From Faecalibacter macacae (GTDB lineage: Bacteria; Bacteroidota; Bacteroidia; Flavobacteriales; Weeksellaceae): a stretch of 64,000 nucleotides of DNA. This document shows, piece after piece, positions 1 to 9,262 of this stretch. Below the pieces are notes generated by a model. That model was not told the DNA's origin, made no database searches, and worked only from the letters and a program-made list of their open reading frames with translations. The translations under genes were made by a program, and so were the position numbers. The stretch lies in NCBI RefSeq assembly GCF_003687725.1, contig NZ_RDOJ01000010.1, forward strand, positions 1-64,000, written 5' to 3'. Each line of letters begins with the position of its first letter. Positions within the stretch are counted from its first letter, which is position 1.

Positions 1-103
1 TTAAACTGCAAAATTAAATTTGAATAAATTTTGAAGTTTTTATTTTTTACTACTTCTTTGCTACTTCAATTTTCAATACTACTCGGCTTTCGTATTGAGA
101 GTG

Positions 104-136
104 CAAATATAGGGTAACTTTTTTTAGCCTTCCAAA
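104..136 (-). promoter_or_regulatory. Strong leftward promoter leaving the window
   Basis: Read on the minus strand, TTTG (133-136) is followed after 21 bp by TATATTTG (104-111). This matches the Bacteroidota -33/-7 pattern (TTTG, 17-23 bp, TAnnTTTG) at every fixed position. No reading frame starts between the promoter and base 1, so it must serve a gene or stable RNA left of the window. The long non-coding leader would suit an rRNA or other structured RNA operon, but that is inference. Confidence 0.6.
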
Positions 137-301
137 TCGAATTTACAATTATTTTACATTTAAGAGTTAACTGACTGAGGTTGGGTGAAATATTTTTTCT
201 TATCTTAATAATATATCATTATTTAGATAAGAATTATCAAAATTCTTATTAGAAATATCAATTTTGTTTTTCATATTTAGATGATTATTTACTAAATAAA
301 A

Positions 302-329
302 AAGCGGTTAAGAATAACTTAACCGCTTT
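302..329 (-). terminator. Terminator after the large surface protein gene
   Basis: AAGCGGTTAAG and CTTAACCGCTT form an 11-bp stem with a 5-base loop. On the minus strand it is followed by a T-rich run, and it lies just after the stop of the 1225-residue protein gene. Confidence 0.85.
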
Positions 330-345
330 ATATATGAAAATATGT

Positions 346-3300
346 TTAGTATTTCGCTGAATTCATAATTACAGGATTAATAATACCTTGATTACAATTA
401 TTAAAGTCGACTCTTAAATACTGAGGCTCTCCATAATCACACCCTTTCCTTACTGCTTGTAATTTAATTAACATTTTACCGTCATATAATTCTCCAGTAA
501 ATAATTGTGATAATTCTAAATTAAAATAAGCTTTCAATTCGTTATCTAAATCTATACTATTAAATACGGTTGAATCAATACCAAAACTCGTTAATTCTTC
601 TGGAGTTAAATCTACGATTTCTTCTATAGGATAAATTTTTCGTCCTTTATAATCTAAAAGATCTGAACCATCTTCTTTCTTATAATTTTCTGTTCCAAAT
701 TTGCTTACTCGAGCTAATGAAAGCCTATAAGTCGTGCAAAAATCTGGTTTCTCTATAATTATAGGTTCTGCTGCACATATTTCGGTTACATCTTTAGGAT
801 CTTGTTGAGTACTAAATGCTAACAATGGGTTAATTCTAATATCGTGGATATGAATACCATCACCTAAATTTACAGAAACTGTATTAAACTGTTGTAACTC
901 GACTTCATCATATATAAAATTAACTGGTCGAGATAAAACTGCTCTTCGTTTATCCTTAAAATTAAATAATCCAATATCTAAAACTCTAAATTTTTCTAAA
1001 AGCTCTTCCCCTACTTTTGCTCCTTTATTATAATAAACAATTTTAAAATTTCCTAATTGAAGTAAGTTCAAATTAAGAACATTAATATTCGGATAAGCTA
1101 ATGTTATCTGAACTTGATCCCCGGGACGTGCTGCTTGTCTTAATTTAGCTCTTAAAAATTGCATATTTAACACTCCTGCTGTCGCATTAAATAACGTATA
1201 GCTATCATAATCATCGTCTATAGAATAATACGGAAAAACAACAGATGATAAAGAAGATGCAACATTTAACACCTCAGAATAATTTCCCCAATATGCATCT
1301 TCTGCCGATCTATTTAATTTAATATTCTGATTTTCAATTTTATCAGACCCTGACTTAACGTAAGATGCATCAACATCACGTTGATTGTCTGGATATTGTA
1401 ACGATGAAGGTGGTGACACAATAATATCAGAATTAATTAAAGTACAATAATCGTCATTATTTGTAATTGTATCTTCCTCTTCAATATAAGCATAAAATAC
1501 TGATGCTAAATCTGCTACTCCGATTAAAGAACCTAATTGTATACGTACACCATTAAATTCTTCTGGAGTGCCAGAAGTAGTTGCTGGAATAAAAGAATAT
1601 TCGAATACATTATCACCTTTTAAAGCATCTAAAACACCTCCTTTAACACCTTTAGTTGCGCCAACTAAATTAGGAGCTACAGATAAATTATTTAGAGTTC
1701 TATCTGTTTTAATTGCTCTAACAGAAAGCCCTCCTGCAACTTTTAAACCGGAGTATTGTTCTCCTAATTTAATTACTACTTTTTTATTTTTTAGATTTAA
1801 TAAATTTCCTGATTCATCTGTAAAATATAAATCAACCCCAACAGTACCTATACCTAATAATACTACTCCACCAGTAAGTGTTGCAGCGTTAGCTCTATTT
1901 ACATGAATTTCTCCATTGTAATCCTGAGGTATAGCTTGTTCTGGATTGGCAACACCGCTTAATCCTGAAGTCCAAGACTTAACATGTGTTGCAAATGTTC
2001 TTTTAGTATATATATTACATTTCGTTGGGTCGTAAACAATTACTTTAAAAATTTCTAAAGTTTCGCAACCTAATGCTGAAGAAATATTAGAATTGTTATT
2101 ACCTCCTGTATTCGTTGTTGTCGCTTGAACTAAAAACTCATATGTTTTAGATTCTACTCCTTCAGGTAAAGTTAAACTTATTGGAGATTGAGTATCTGTA
2201 ATCTCTGTAAGGTCACCCGAATCAGGATTAATTCTAAAATATTTTAAATCTGATTTATAAGTAGTTGTTACTTGTGGTAAATAAAAAGGAGTACCTTTAA
2301 CAATAGAAAACGAATTTACACCATTCGCAAATTGAATTGTATTCTGTTCAACTTTAACTTCAATTGGCTCTGTCCATGAATAAAGGTTTGGTTGGCCTGC
2401 ATTAAAAGAATATCTACGAATTAAGAAATCGGAAGTTACATTAATAAATTCAATAGTATTATATTGATCTTTGTCATGCACTATATCAGTACTATTATCG
2501 CCATCTGGCTTTGGAATAGATACATCTATTATTGTTTTATTATTATTAGTTGCTGAATATCCTTTTATAAATTGCCATGTTAATCCACCATCGTTACTAA
2601 ATTGATATTTATAGTCAACATTTGCTGCAGTGATTTCAGATGTTGCAGAAGTTCGATTATACATTTTAAAACTTCCATTATAACATACATATTTACTTAA
2701 TACATCAGAATTTTGTTCAAAAGAAATTTTACCTGGTTGTGGTGCATTTCGATGAGTTAGTATAGAAGTATTATTTGTAGAATTTTGATCAGGAGTGTAC
2801 TTTAATGTAAAAGTATGTGTTCGCTCTTGATTAGTTCCTGCGTTAGAAAAATTATCTTTTGTAAATGAAAATTCTTTGTACTCTCCTGGAGCTAAATTAA
2901 CATTATTGTTTAAGATAAACTTTCTGTTACCTAAAGTTGTTGGTAAAGAAGGACCATCATAAGTAAAATCTCCTAAAATCATATTGTATACATTATCTGA
3001 AGTTGCGTCAAAATCTAATTCAACAACAATTTTATTATTTGAATTAACTCCAGCTATAATAGTCTCTTTTCCAACATTTGTTACGCGAATTGTTATTCGA
3101 TTACCTGGTTGTGTTGAATTCGGATCTTGAATACGAGATGTAATAGCCAAATCTTTATTGTATTGAATTACATCTATATATAACAAAACATTCTCATTGT
3201 TCACTAAATAATTATCAGAATTGTCGAGCGTATTTACATTTGTAATAGAATTAATTGAAGGTACGATAATTGCTTTTAAATTTGCTTTTACTTTAATTAC

Positions 3301-4023
3301 AATCTCACTATTTGCGTTAATAATAAAATCTCCTTTTAATTTATTAGTTATATTATCAACACTTAATAATGTACTTGGATGAGTAGAAGGATTATTAAAA
3401 ACCCAACTAACAAATTCAATTTGATTTTTAGTTAATATAGTATTTGTTGTGGAAGCAGCTAAAGCTTCTTCAAAAGAGACACTTTTAGCAGAATTATTAC
3501 TATTAACAATCCTAATTTCATATTCTAAATCTTTTCCGTTTATTATATCTGATGCAGTACTAGTTATTGTCTTAGTAACTTGTATTACGTCATTAATCTG
3601 CTGATATAATAAAGAAGACTCTTTACACAGTTGACCAACACAAACTCTATAATTTAAACCGCTAATAGGTCTTTCATTAACACTATTATCAACCGAAATT
3701 ATACCTGTATTTTCATCTAGATTAAACCCCGATGGCCAGCTTCCAATTTTTTGTATAGTTGCGTTACCATTGGCTCCTAATGTAATTGGATATTCGATTC
3801 CATTACTATCAATAAATTTATCATTCGCAATAACATTAAATTGATTAGAATTAACGCCCCATATTGCATTATCAAAATTTAAAAGCAATTGTTCATCTTG
3901 AAAAATATTCTTATTAGCTATAATATCTTGTATAAACCTTGAGTCTTTAATATACGCAAGCAATTGTATTTGAATAAGTACAAATACAATAACGAATGCT
4001 ATCTTTCTATATAAATTTTTCAT
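346..4023 (-). CDS. Large secreted surface protein, function unknown
   Basis: A 1225-residue protein with an N-terminal hydrophobic signal sequence (about residues 5-25), so exported. The first third resembles cadherin/Ig-like and DUF11-like extracellular modules: residues near 100 read SGFNLDENTGIISVDNS, and two later stretches have the shape of conserved DUF11-type repeats. A mid-region segment (YKYQFSNDGGLTWQFIKG) is typical of adhesin-like Bacteroidota repeats. I see no type A T9SS sorting domain at the C-terminus, which ends in a Cys-containing globular segment, so its route to the surface is unclear. It lies 35 bp downstream of a second secreted-protein gene and probably shares its transcript. 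Function unknown; a surface or adhesin role is inference. Confidence 0.8.
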   Translation of the reverse strand: MKNLYRKIAFVIVFVLIQIQLLAYIKDSRFIQDIIANKNIFQDEQLLLNFDNAIWGVNSNQFNVIANDKFIDSNGIEYPITLGANGNATIQKIGSWPSGFNLDENTGIISVDNSVNERPISGLNYRVCVGQLCKESSLLYQQINDVIQVTKTITSTASDIINGKDLEYEIRIVNSNNSAKSVSFEEALAASTTNTILTKNQIEFVSWVFNNPSTHPSTLLSVDNITNKLKGDFIINANSEIVIKVKANLKAIIVPSINSITNVNTLDNSDNYLVNNENVLLYIDVIQYNKDLAITSRIQDPNSTQPGNRITIRVTNVGKETIIAGVNSNNKIVVELDFDATSDNVYNMILGDFTYDGPSLPTTLGNRKFILNNNVNLAPGEYKEFSFTKDNFSNAGTNQERTHTFTLKYTPDQNSTNNTSILTHRNAPQPGKISFEQNSDVLSKYVCYNGSFKMYNRTSATSEITAANVDYKYQFSNDGGLTWQFIKGYSATNNNKTIIDVSIPKPDGDNSTDIVHDKDQYNTIEFINVTSDFLIRRYSFNAGQPNLYSWTEPIEVKVEQNTIQFANGVNSFSIVKGTPFYLPQVTTTYKSDLKYFRINPDSGDLTEITDTQSPISLTLPEGVESKTYEFLVQATTTNTGGNNNSNISSALGCETLEIFKVIVYDPTKCNIYTKRTFATHVKSWTSGLSGVANPEQAIPQDYNGEIHVNRANAATLTGGVVLLGIGTVGVDLYFTDESGNLLNLKNKKVVIKLGEQYSGLKVAGGLSVRAIKTDRTLNNLSVAPNLVGATKGVKGGVLDALKGDNVFEYSFIPATTSGTPEEFNGVRIQLGSLIGVADLASVFYAYIEEEDTITNNDDYCTLINSDIIVSPPSSLQYPDNQRDVDASYVKSGSDKIENQNIKLNRSAEDAYWGNYSEVLNVASSLSSVVFPYYSIDDDYDSYTLFNATAGVLNMQFLRAKLRQAARPGDQVQITLAYPNINVLNLNLLQLGNFKIVYYNKGAKVGEELLEKFRVLDIGLFNFKDKRRAVLSRPVNFIYDEVELQQFNTVSVNLGDGIHIHDIRINPLLAFSTQQDPKDVTEICAAEPIIIEKPDFCTTYRLSLARVSKFGTENYKKEDGSDLLDYKGRKIYPIEEIVDLTPEELTSFGIDSTVFNSIDLDNELKAYFNLELSQLFTGELYDGKMLIKLQAVRKGCDYGEPQYLRVDFNNCNQGIINPVIMNSAKY

Positions 4024-4058
4024 ATAATTTGTTTAAAAGATTATAAATAGATTATGAT

Positions 4059-4805
4059 TTACTTAACCTTTAAAACAATATTCATAAAAGAACCATTTCT
4101 AATAATTTTATTTGGATCTACTTGATAACTCAAAATTCCATCAGGAGAAATTGATGTGTTTGAAAATAATAATTCATCTATAAAAGTTACATAATATTCA
4201 TACTTATCACTTGAAGAAACGAAACCACATAGTCCTTTACTTGGATTTACATTACAGTCTAAATTTTGAATTTCAGAACTTGATAATGCTGAAGATGCTA
4301 CGGGTTTTAAAAATTGCTCTTTAAAAATATTATATAAGTCTACAGTAAATATCGTTTGATCACCTTGAGTTACAGTAAAATTAGTATTATTCCCATCTGT
4401 AATTCTAGCATCATCAATTCTTGTTGGCAATGCTACAGAGGGCATATAAAAGAATTTAGACGATGAATCCATACGTTCCCAAATTCCTTCAATATTATCT
4501 CCTTCTGGGTGAGAATAATAAAAATATCCTGGAGAAGTAACTTTAACAGTTTTTCCAGCAGGAGCAGAATCCGCTTCAGTGACATATACAATTGCACCAT
4601 TTTGAGCAGTTGTATATAAGTCATTTTTTGCTCTTAATTGAATTCCAGTAATACGAGGCGCAATAACCCCATCAATAACATTGTTATCATCACCTTGTCC
4701 AATAATATCTAATGCTGCTTGAGGTGTATCGGTACCAATACCAACCTGAGCAAATACGCTAGCGCTTGACATAGCTATCGCTATACCTAGTAAATATTTT
4801 TTCAT
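4059..4805 (-). CDS. Secreted protein with VGIGT-type N-terminus
   Basis: A 248-residue protein with a clear signal peptide (MKKYLLGIAIAMSSASVFAQ). The mature N-terminus begins VGIGTDTPQAALDI, a motif common at the start of Flavobacteriia surface proteins and resembling the repeat seen in phage tail-fibre and trimeric adhesin stalks. The remainder matches no enzyme family that I recognise. It is the first gene of a likely two-gene transcript with the 1225-residue protein downstream, which suggests that the two act together at the cell surface. That link is inference from adjacency. Confidence 0.8.
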   Translation of the reverse strand: MKKYLLGIAIAMSSASVFAQVGIGTDTPQAALDIIGQGDDNNVIDGVIAPRITGIQLRAKNDLYTTAQNGAIVYVTEADSAPAGKTVKVTSPGYFYYSHPEGDNIEGIWERMDSSSKFFYMPSVALPTRIDDARITDGNNTNFTVTQGDQTIFTVDLYNIFKEQFLKPVASSALSSSEIQNLDCNVNPSKGLCGFVSSSDKYEYYVTFIDELLFSNTSISPDGILSYQVDPNKIIRNGSFMNIVLKVK

Positions 4806-5043
4806 AAAAACCTGTTAATTAAACTAAAGTAAAGAAAATTTAAAAAAATCGAATAAATACCCTTATTGTATAAAAAACAAAGTTTTTATGATCCTTTAAC
4901 TGAATGAAAAATAATATTTTACCGAACAAAATTATTGGAAACGGATATTCATATATGTTTTAAGCCTTTATAACAAGACTTAAATATCCTATTTTAATAC
5001 TATAAAATAAATCTATAATATATTTATTCATTAATAATATAAA
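4806..5043. other. AT-rich intergenic spacer
   Basis: Spacer between folC and the secreted-protein gene. It is very AT-rich. I found no convincing hairpin terminator, repeat or good TAnnTTTG match; a weak TACTTTAG lies on the minus strand before the secreted-protein gene. Confidence 0.5.
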
Positions 5044-6264
5044 TTATATCACTTCTGCAACAACAAAAGTACTTCCTCCAGTATATATCATATCATTTTC
5101 TTGAGCAGATTCTTTAGCAGCTATTAAAGCTTTAGCAACAGAATCGAAATAATGTACATTTTTTAAATCTGTCGGAACAACATTTCTTAGTTCATCAATC
5201 GGAAGTTTACGCGGAACATCAGGTTCGCAAAAATAATACGTTGCCATTTTAGGGAAAAAAGATAAACTTTCTTTTACATCTTTATCATTTACGAATCCTA
5301 ATACTAAATGCAAATTATTATATGATTGTTCGTTAATTTGTTTCGCTATTTCTAATAAGCCATGCGGATTATGCGCTGTATCTGCAACAATTAAAGGATT
5401 CTGATCTAAAATATCCCAACGTCCTCTTAGATTTGTATTTTTTACAACATTCAATAATCCGTTTGAAATATTTTCAGAAGATATTTCCCAACCTTGCGCA
5501 ATTAGTTGTTCAACAGCTGTTAAAACTGTACGACGATTTTTTATTTGATATGATCCGATTAAATCTGAAGGTAAATCTTGAAAGAATTTTTCTTCAGCGA
5601 AAATAATTTTAGAATTTCTTTCAGTTGCTAAATCTGTAAAAACTTTTTTCGTTTCCGAAGTCGTTTCACCAATCACAACTGGAGTATTAGGTTTGATGAT
5701 TCCACCTTTTTCGAAAGCGATTAATTCTAATGTATCTCCCAAAAATTGTGTATGTTCTAAAGCAATATTTGTAATGACAGAAAGTTCTGGTAAAATAATA
5801 TTCGTAGAATCTAAACGACCTCCAAGACCAGTTTCGATAACCGCAATATCTACTTTCTGTTGCGCAAAATATTCGAAAGACATTGCAATTGCAATCTCAA
5901 AAAAAGACGCGCCTTGTTCTAAAATTTTTTGTTCATGTTTTGCGACAAAATCGATCACAAATTCTTCTTCGCACATTGCACCATTCATACGAATACGCTC
6001 ACGAAAATCTTTTAAATGTGGCGAAGTTGTTAAACCAACTTTATAACCCGCTTCATGTAAAATTGAAGCAAACATATGAGAAGTACTACCTTTTCCATTG
6101 GTTCCAGCGATATGAATTGTTTTAAATCTTTCTTGTGGATTTCCTAAATATTCACATAATTCTGAAATATTTGTCAAATCTTTTTTCATTGCTGAAGCTC
6201 CTACACGTTGGAACATTGGTAAGTTTGAAAATAACCAATCGATAGTTTCTTGATACGTTCTCAT
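5044..6264 (-). CDS. folC: Bifunctional folylpolyglutamate/dihydrofolate synthase
   Basis: 406 residues, the usual FolC length. The ATP-binding P-loop GTNGKGS is at residues 54-60. The Mur-ligase-type centre follows: the ETGLGGRLDSTN motif, then the C-terminal domain with ADTAHNPHG. The cytoplasmic enzyme joins glutamate to dihydropteroate and adds further glutamates to folates. It stands alone on the minus strand, downstream of nhaA but separated from it by a terminator. The window also carries folE and glyA, the other folate/one-carbon genes, at separate loci. The stop at 5044 is followed by AT-rich DNA with no obvious hairpin. Confidence 0.95.
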   Translation of the reverse strand: MRTYQETIDWLFSNLPMFQRVGASAMKKDLTNISELCEYLGNPQERFKTIHIAGTNGKGSTSHMFASILHEAGYKVGLTTSPHLKDFRERIRMNGAMCEEEFVIDFVAKHEQKILEQGASFFEIAIAMSFEYFAQQKVDIAVIETGLGGRLDSTNIILPELSVITNIALEHTQFLGDTLELIAFEKGGIIKPNTPVVIGETTSETKKVFTDLATERNSKIIFAEEKFFQDLPSDLIGSYQIKNRRTVLTAVEQLIAQGWEISSENISNGLLNVVKNTNLRGRWDILDQNPLIVADTAHNPHGLLEIAKQINEQSYNNLHLVLGFVNDKDVKESLSFFPKMATYYFCEPDVPRKLPIDELRNVVPTDLKNVHYFDSVAKALIAAKESAQENDMIYTGGSTFVVAEVI

Positions 6265-6305
6265 TTGATGCTAAAATTTGAACAAAGATAATTAGACCTA
6301 AAATA

Positions 6306-6343
6306 AAAAGTCGATTTCTTCCGAAGAAAAAACCGACTTACTT
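6306..6343 (-). terminator. Terminator between nhaA and folC
   Basis: On the minus strand AAGTCGGTTTTTTCTTC, GGAA and GAAATCGACTT make an imperfect hairpin followed by T-rich sequence. It lies directly after the nhaA stop and before the folC start, separating the two genes. Confidence 0.65.
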
Positions 6344-6361
6344 GTTATTATTAATATTTAA

Positions 6362-7519
6362 TTAATCTGAAAAATCTTGTCTTGTTGTTAAAGTCATTTT
6401 CAGATAAAAGAATCCTGATATCGCTGCTACAACAGACGCTACTAAAATCATTAGTTTTGCTTCATTTACATATTGTGGATCTTTAAAAGCTAACATCGAT
6501 ACGAAAATTGACATTGTAAAACCAATTCCGGCTAATAAACCTGCTCCAAAAACACGTTTAAAATTAACGGCCGTTGGCAATTCACACAAACCTAATTTCA
6601 CGGCAATATAAGATGCTAAAGTTACTCCAATTGGTTTACCAACAACTAATCCAAAGAAAATACCGGCAGCTAAAGGAAAACTAAAATGAGAGAATCCTCC
6701 ACCATCAATTGTGATTGCTGTATTTGCTAAGGCAAACAATGGTAAAATGATAAATGCAACTGGTAAATGTAAAGCGTGTTCTACTTTTGCGCATAAAGAT
6801 TTTGTTTGATCTTTATTAAAAGGAATTGTAAATGCGACTAAAACACCAGCAATTGTAGCGTGAATTCCAGAATGAAGCATAAACCACCAAACTGCGATTC
6901 CACCAATAATATAAGGAATGATAGATTTAACTTTTAATTTATTTAACCCGATTAAAGCTATAAAAATTCCCATTGCAATTCCGAATTGAGTCAAATCAAA
7001 AGGTAATTCTGGATTGGGATAAAATAATGCGATTACGATAATTGCCCCTAAATCGTCGATTACAGCTAAAGCAGTTAAAAATACTTTCAACGACATTGGT
7101 ACACGTTTTCCTAACATTGTGATTACAGCCACTGCGAATGCAATATCTGTTGCCATTGGGATTCCGAATCCATTTATCGTATCAGTTCCGTAATTTAATG
7201 CAGCAAAGATTCCGGCCGGAACTAACATTCCACCTACTGCTGCAAAAATTGGTAAAATAGCTTTTTTAACATCAGATAATTCACCAACTAACATTTCACG
7301 TTTTAATTCTAATCCAATTAAGAAGAAGAAAATCGCCATTAAACCATCGTTAATCCAATGTGCTAACGAATGTCCGAATAAATCTAAATGCCAAAAATGT
7401 TGGTAAGAATCTGCTAATACGGAATTGGCTATAAGTAATGATAAAATAGTACAGATAATAAGTAGAATTCCTCCTGAAGTTTGGCCATGAAGGAATTTTT
7501 GAAACAGTTTTGAAACCAT
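6362..7519 (-). CDS. nhaA: Na+/H+ antiporter NhaA
   Basis: A 385-residue integral membrane protein with about 12 hydrophobic segments. The family signatures are intact: TDIAFA with Asp125, and AVIDDLGAI with the Asp155-Asp156 pair, the same spacing as Asp133/163/164 of the E. coli antiporter, where they bind and carry the ions. GLELKREMLVGEL (about residues 69-81) is the conserved cytoplasmic segment. It exchanges external protons for internal sodium in the inner membrane for pH and sodium homeostasis. It is monocistronic, with a terminator downstream and 138 bp separating it from anmK upstream. No NhaR-like regulator is adjacent. Confidence 0.96.
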   Translation of the reverse strand: MVSKLFQKFLHGQTSGGILLIICTILSLLIANSVLADSYQHFWHLDLFGHSLAHWINDGLMAIFFFLIGLELKREMLVGELSDVKKAILPIFAAVGGMLVPAGIFAALNYGTDTINGFGIPMATDIAFAVAVITMLGKRVPMSLKVFLTALAVIDDLGAIIVIALFYPNPELPFDLTQFGIAMGIFIALIGLNKLKVKSIIPYIIGGIAVWWFMLHSGIHATIAGVLVAFTIPFNKDQTKSLCAKVEHALHLPVAFIILPLFALANTAITIDGGGFSHFSFPLAAGIFFGLVVGKPIGVTLASYIAVKLGLCELPTAVNFKRVFGAGLLAGIGFTMSIFVSMLAFKDPQYVNEAKLMILVASVVAAISGFFYLKMTLTTRQDFSD

Positions 7520-7657
7520 CTTAAATAAAATTGATATTTCCGTAAATGTACTGAACTTAAAATTTCTAAACCAAATTAGTATTGAGGAAAAGCCCCGATT
7601 TTATTGTTTTAATATAAAAAATGACTGAATAAAATAAATTTCTGAATTTTAAAGATT

Positions 7658-8716
7658 TTAAATCACATCATAAATTATTCCGGACGAATGATCTTTACTT
7701 GCTCCCGTCACTGAAGCTAAACAATTGATTTGGTTATTAAACTTTCTATAACCTAAAAATGCAAAGATTAATGCTTCTTTAAAATCGATAAGATTTTCAT
7801 TTGGAATGATGATTTTTGTAGCTATTTTTTCTCTTAATCTATTGATTAATAAATCATTTTTAGTTCCACCTCCAGTTATTAACACGTTGTTGATATCGTA
7901 TTTTTTAAAGCAATTACTTAACTGAATCAACATATGTTCCAAGCAGCTAATCATCTTATTTTCAATGGATAAATCATATTTTTCAACAATTGTTAAAAAC
8001 TCTGTTTCTATCCATTCAAAACCTAAAGATTTTGGAAAATCCTTACTATAAAACTCTAAATCATTCAGTTCCGAAACTAAATCTTCATTAATTGCTCCTT
8101 TTGAAGCTAATAAACCGCCTTTATCATAATCAAAACCTAATTGATTGGCGTAATGATTCAGTACAATATTAATAGGACAAATATCAAAAGCTATACGTTT
8201 ACCTTCTCGATTCATCGAAATATTAGAAAATCCCCCTAAGTTTAAACACGCATCAAATTGATTAAATAATAATTCGTCGCCAATCGGTACCAAAGGCGCA
8301 CCTTGTCCACCTAAAACAACATCTTGCGTTCGGAAATCACAAATTACTTTTTGATTGCAATGTGAAGAAATCGCAGCGCCGTTACCAATTTGTAAAGTGA
8401 AGTTTTTATTTGGTTGATGAAAAATTGTTTGTCCGTGAGAGGCTACAAAATCTACTTTCTGAATTTGATATTTTTCCATAAATAATTTGACTTGTTCACC
8501 TAAATAATAACCAAAATGGACATCTAATTCGCATAATTCCATCGCTGAAATTTCGTAGGCATTTTTTAGTTGATTTTTTAATTTAAGAGAATAATCAATT
8601 GTTTCGGCTTGAAGAATTTCAAATTCGGTATCCGAATCAAAACGAACGTAGCAAATATCTAAACCGTCTAAAGAAGTTCCGGACATTAATCCGATGCAAA
8701 AAGTAGAATTTTCCAT
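7658..8716 (-). CDS. anmK: Anhydro-N-acetylmuramic acid kinase
   Basis: 352 residues of the sugar-kinase/actin fold. The N-terminal phosphate-binding GTSLDG is at residues 13-18. VASHGQTIFHQP, LGGFSNIS, FDICPINIVLN and LITGGGTKNDLL follow in the order expected for AnmK. The enzyme phosphorylates and opens 1,6-anhydro-MurNAc released during peptidoglycan turnover, giving MurNAc-6-phosphate. No murQ or other recycling gene is next to it here. It is divergent from glyA across a 546-bp repeat-filled spacer. Confidence 0.95.
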   Translation of the reverse strand: MENSTFCIGLMSGTSLDGLDICYVRFDSDTEFEILQAETIDYSLKLKNQLKNAYEISAMELCELDVHFGYYLGEQVKLFMEKYQIQKVDFVASHGQTIFHQPNKNFTLQIGNGAAISSHCNQKVICDFRTQDVVLGGQGAPLVPIGDELLFNQFDACLNLGGFSNISMNREGKRIAFDICPINIVLNHYANQLGFDYDKGGLLASKGAINEDLVSELNDLEFYSKDFPKSLGFEWIETEFLTIVEKYDLSIENKMISCLEHMLIQLSNCFKKYDINNVLITGGGTKNDLLINRLREKIATKIIIPNENLIDFKEALIFAFLGYRKFNNQINCLASVTGASKDHSSGIIYDVI

Positions 8717-8787
8717 GAGGTAAATTTAATGAGATAATTCGGTAATGTGTGAATTTGATAATTAGAAGATATTCTAATCAAGTATTG

Positions 8788-8945
8788 GATTCTTAGATAA
8801 GCTCAGAATGACAATTTCTATTCGTCAAGCTAAACTTGTTTCAGCTTCTCACTATTTAATGAGATCCTGAAATGAATTCAGTAAAACAAACATAATTATT
8901 TTTAGATTCTTCACTTCACATGCATTACGTTCAGAATGACATTTT
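8788..8945. repeat. Dispersed intergenic repeat, two degenerate copies
   Basis: Contains the blocks 'TAAGCTCAGAATGACA', 'GTCAAGCTAAACTTGTTTCAG', 'GAGATCCTGAAATGAATTCA' and a second '..CAGAATGACA'. The same blocks recur near 20.5 kb, 21.7 kb, 32.4-33.0 kb, 33.6 kb and 36.5 kb, always between genes. The element has a short imperfect palindrome (AAGCTGAA/TTCAGCTT in better copies) and TGTCA/TGACA-like ends, so it behaves like a REP or MITE family. Confidence 0.7.
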
Positions 8946-8980
8946 CTATTATTATTAATTTTTAAAAATAAAAAATAATC

Positions 8981-9045
8981 TCTGTCACTTCGAGCAATTT
9001 TCGATTCGATAGAATAAGAAAATTAAGTGGAGAAGTCTTTTCAAA
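8981..9045. repeat. Second type of dispersed repeat (TGTCACTTCGAGC)
   Basis: A segment beginning CTGTCACTTCGAGC and ending GGAGAAGTCTTTTC. A related inverted form (CACTCGAAGTGACAG) occurs at about 36490-36505. I read it as another small intergenic repeat inserted beside the first type. Confidence 0.5.
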
Positions 9046-9061
9046 ATTCTAATTATGAAAT

Positions 9062-9172
9062 GCGTTAGGGATTGTAGTGGAAATCCTTTTGCTTTTTTTG
9101 AATGATTATTTAACTAATCCATCAAAAAAAACAAAAGATTGGAACGGAAAGCCCGACCGAAGGGAACGCCCC
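9062..9172 (+). other. Structured intergenic element upstream of glyA
   Basis: The outer pair GCGTT (9062-9066)/AACGC (9165-9169) encloses GGGATT...AAATCC and a long hairpin. CTTTTGCTTTTTTTGA pairs with TCAAAAAAAACAAAAG at 15 of 16 positions around a loop of about 19 bases. The right arm carries GGAACGGAAAGCCCGACC. I recognise the GGGATTGTAGNGGAAATCC...AGCCCGACC layout as widespread after genes in Chryseobacterium and Flavobacterium-type genomes. It may be an RNA element or a terminator-like mobile palindrome; its role is unknown. Confidence 0.6.
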
Positions 9173-9227
9173 AAAAAGATTTTAAAAAGTTGTAAAAAAC
9201 TTCATTTTAAAAGCGATAAGAAAATAT

Positions 9228-9235
9228 TATCTTTG
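9228..9235 (+). promoter_or_regulatory. glyA promoter (-7 motif)
   Basis: TATCTTTG fits TAnnTTTG exactly, 27 bp before the glyA start, predicting transcription from about 9241. No good -33 TTTG is present at the usual distance. Confidence 0.6.
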
Positions 9236-9262
9236 ATGAAATAATTTACAAACAAAACAAAA

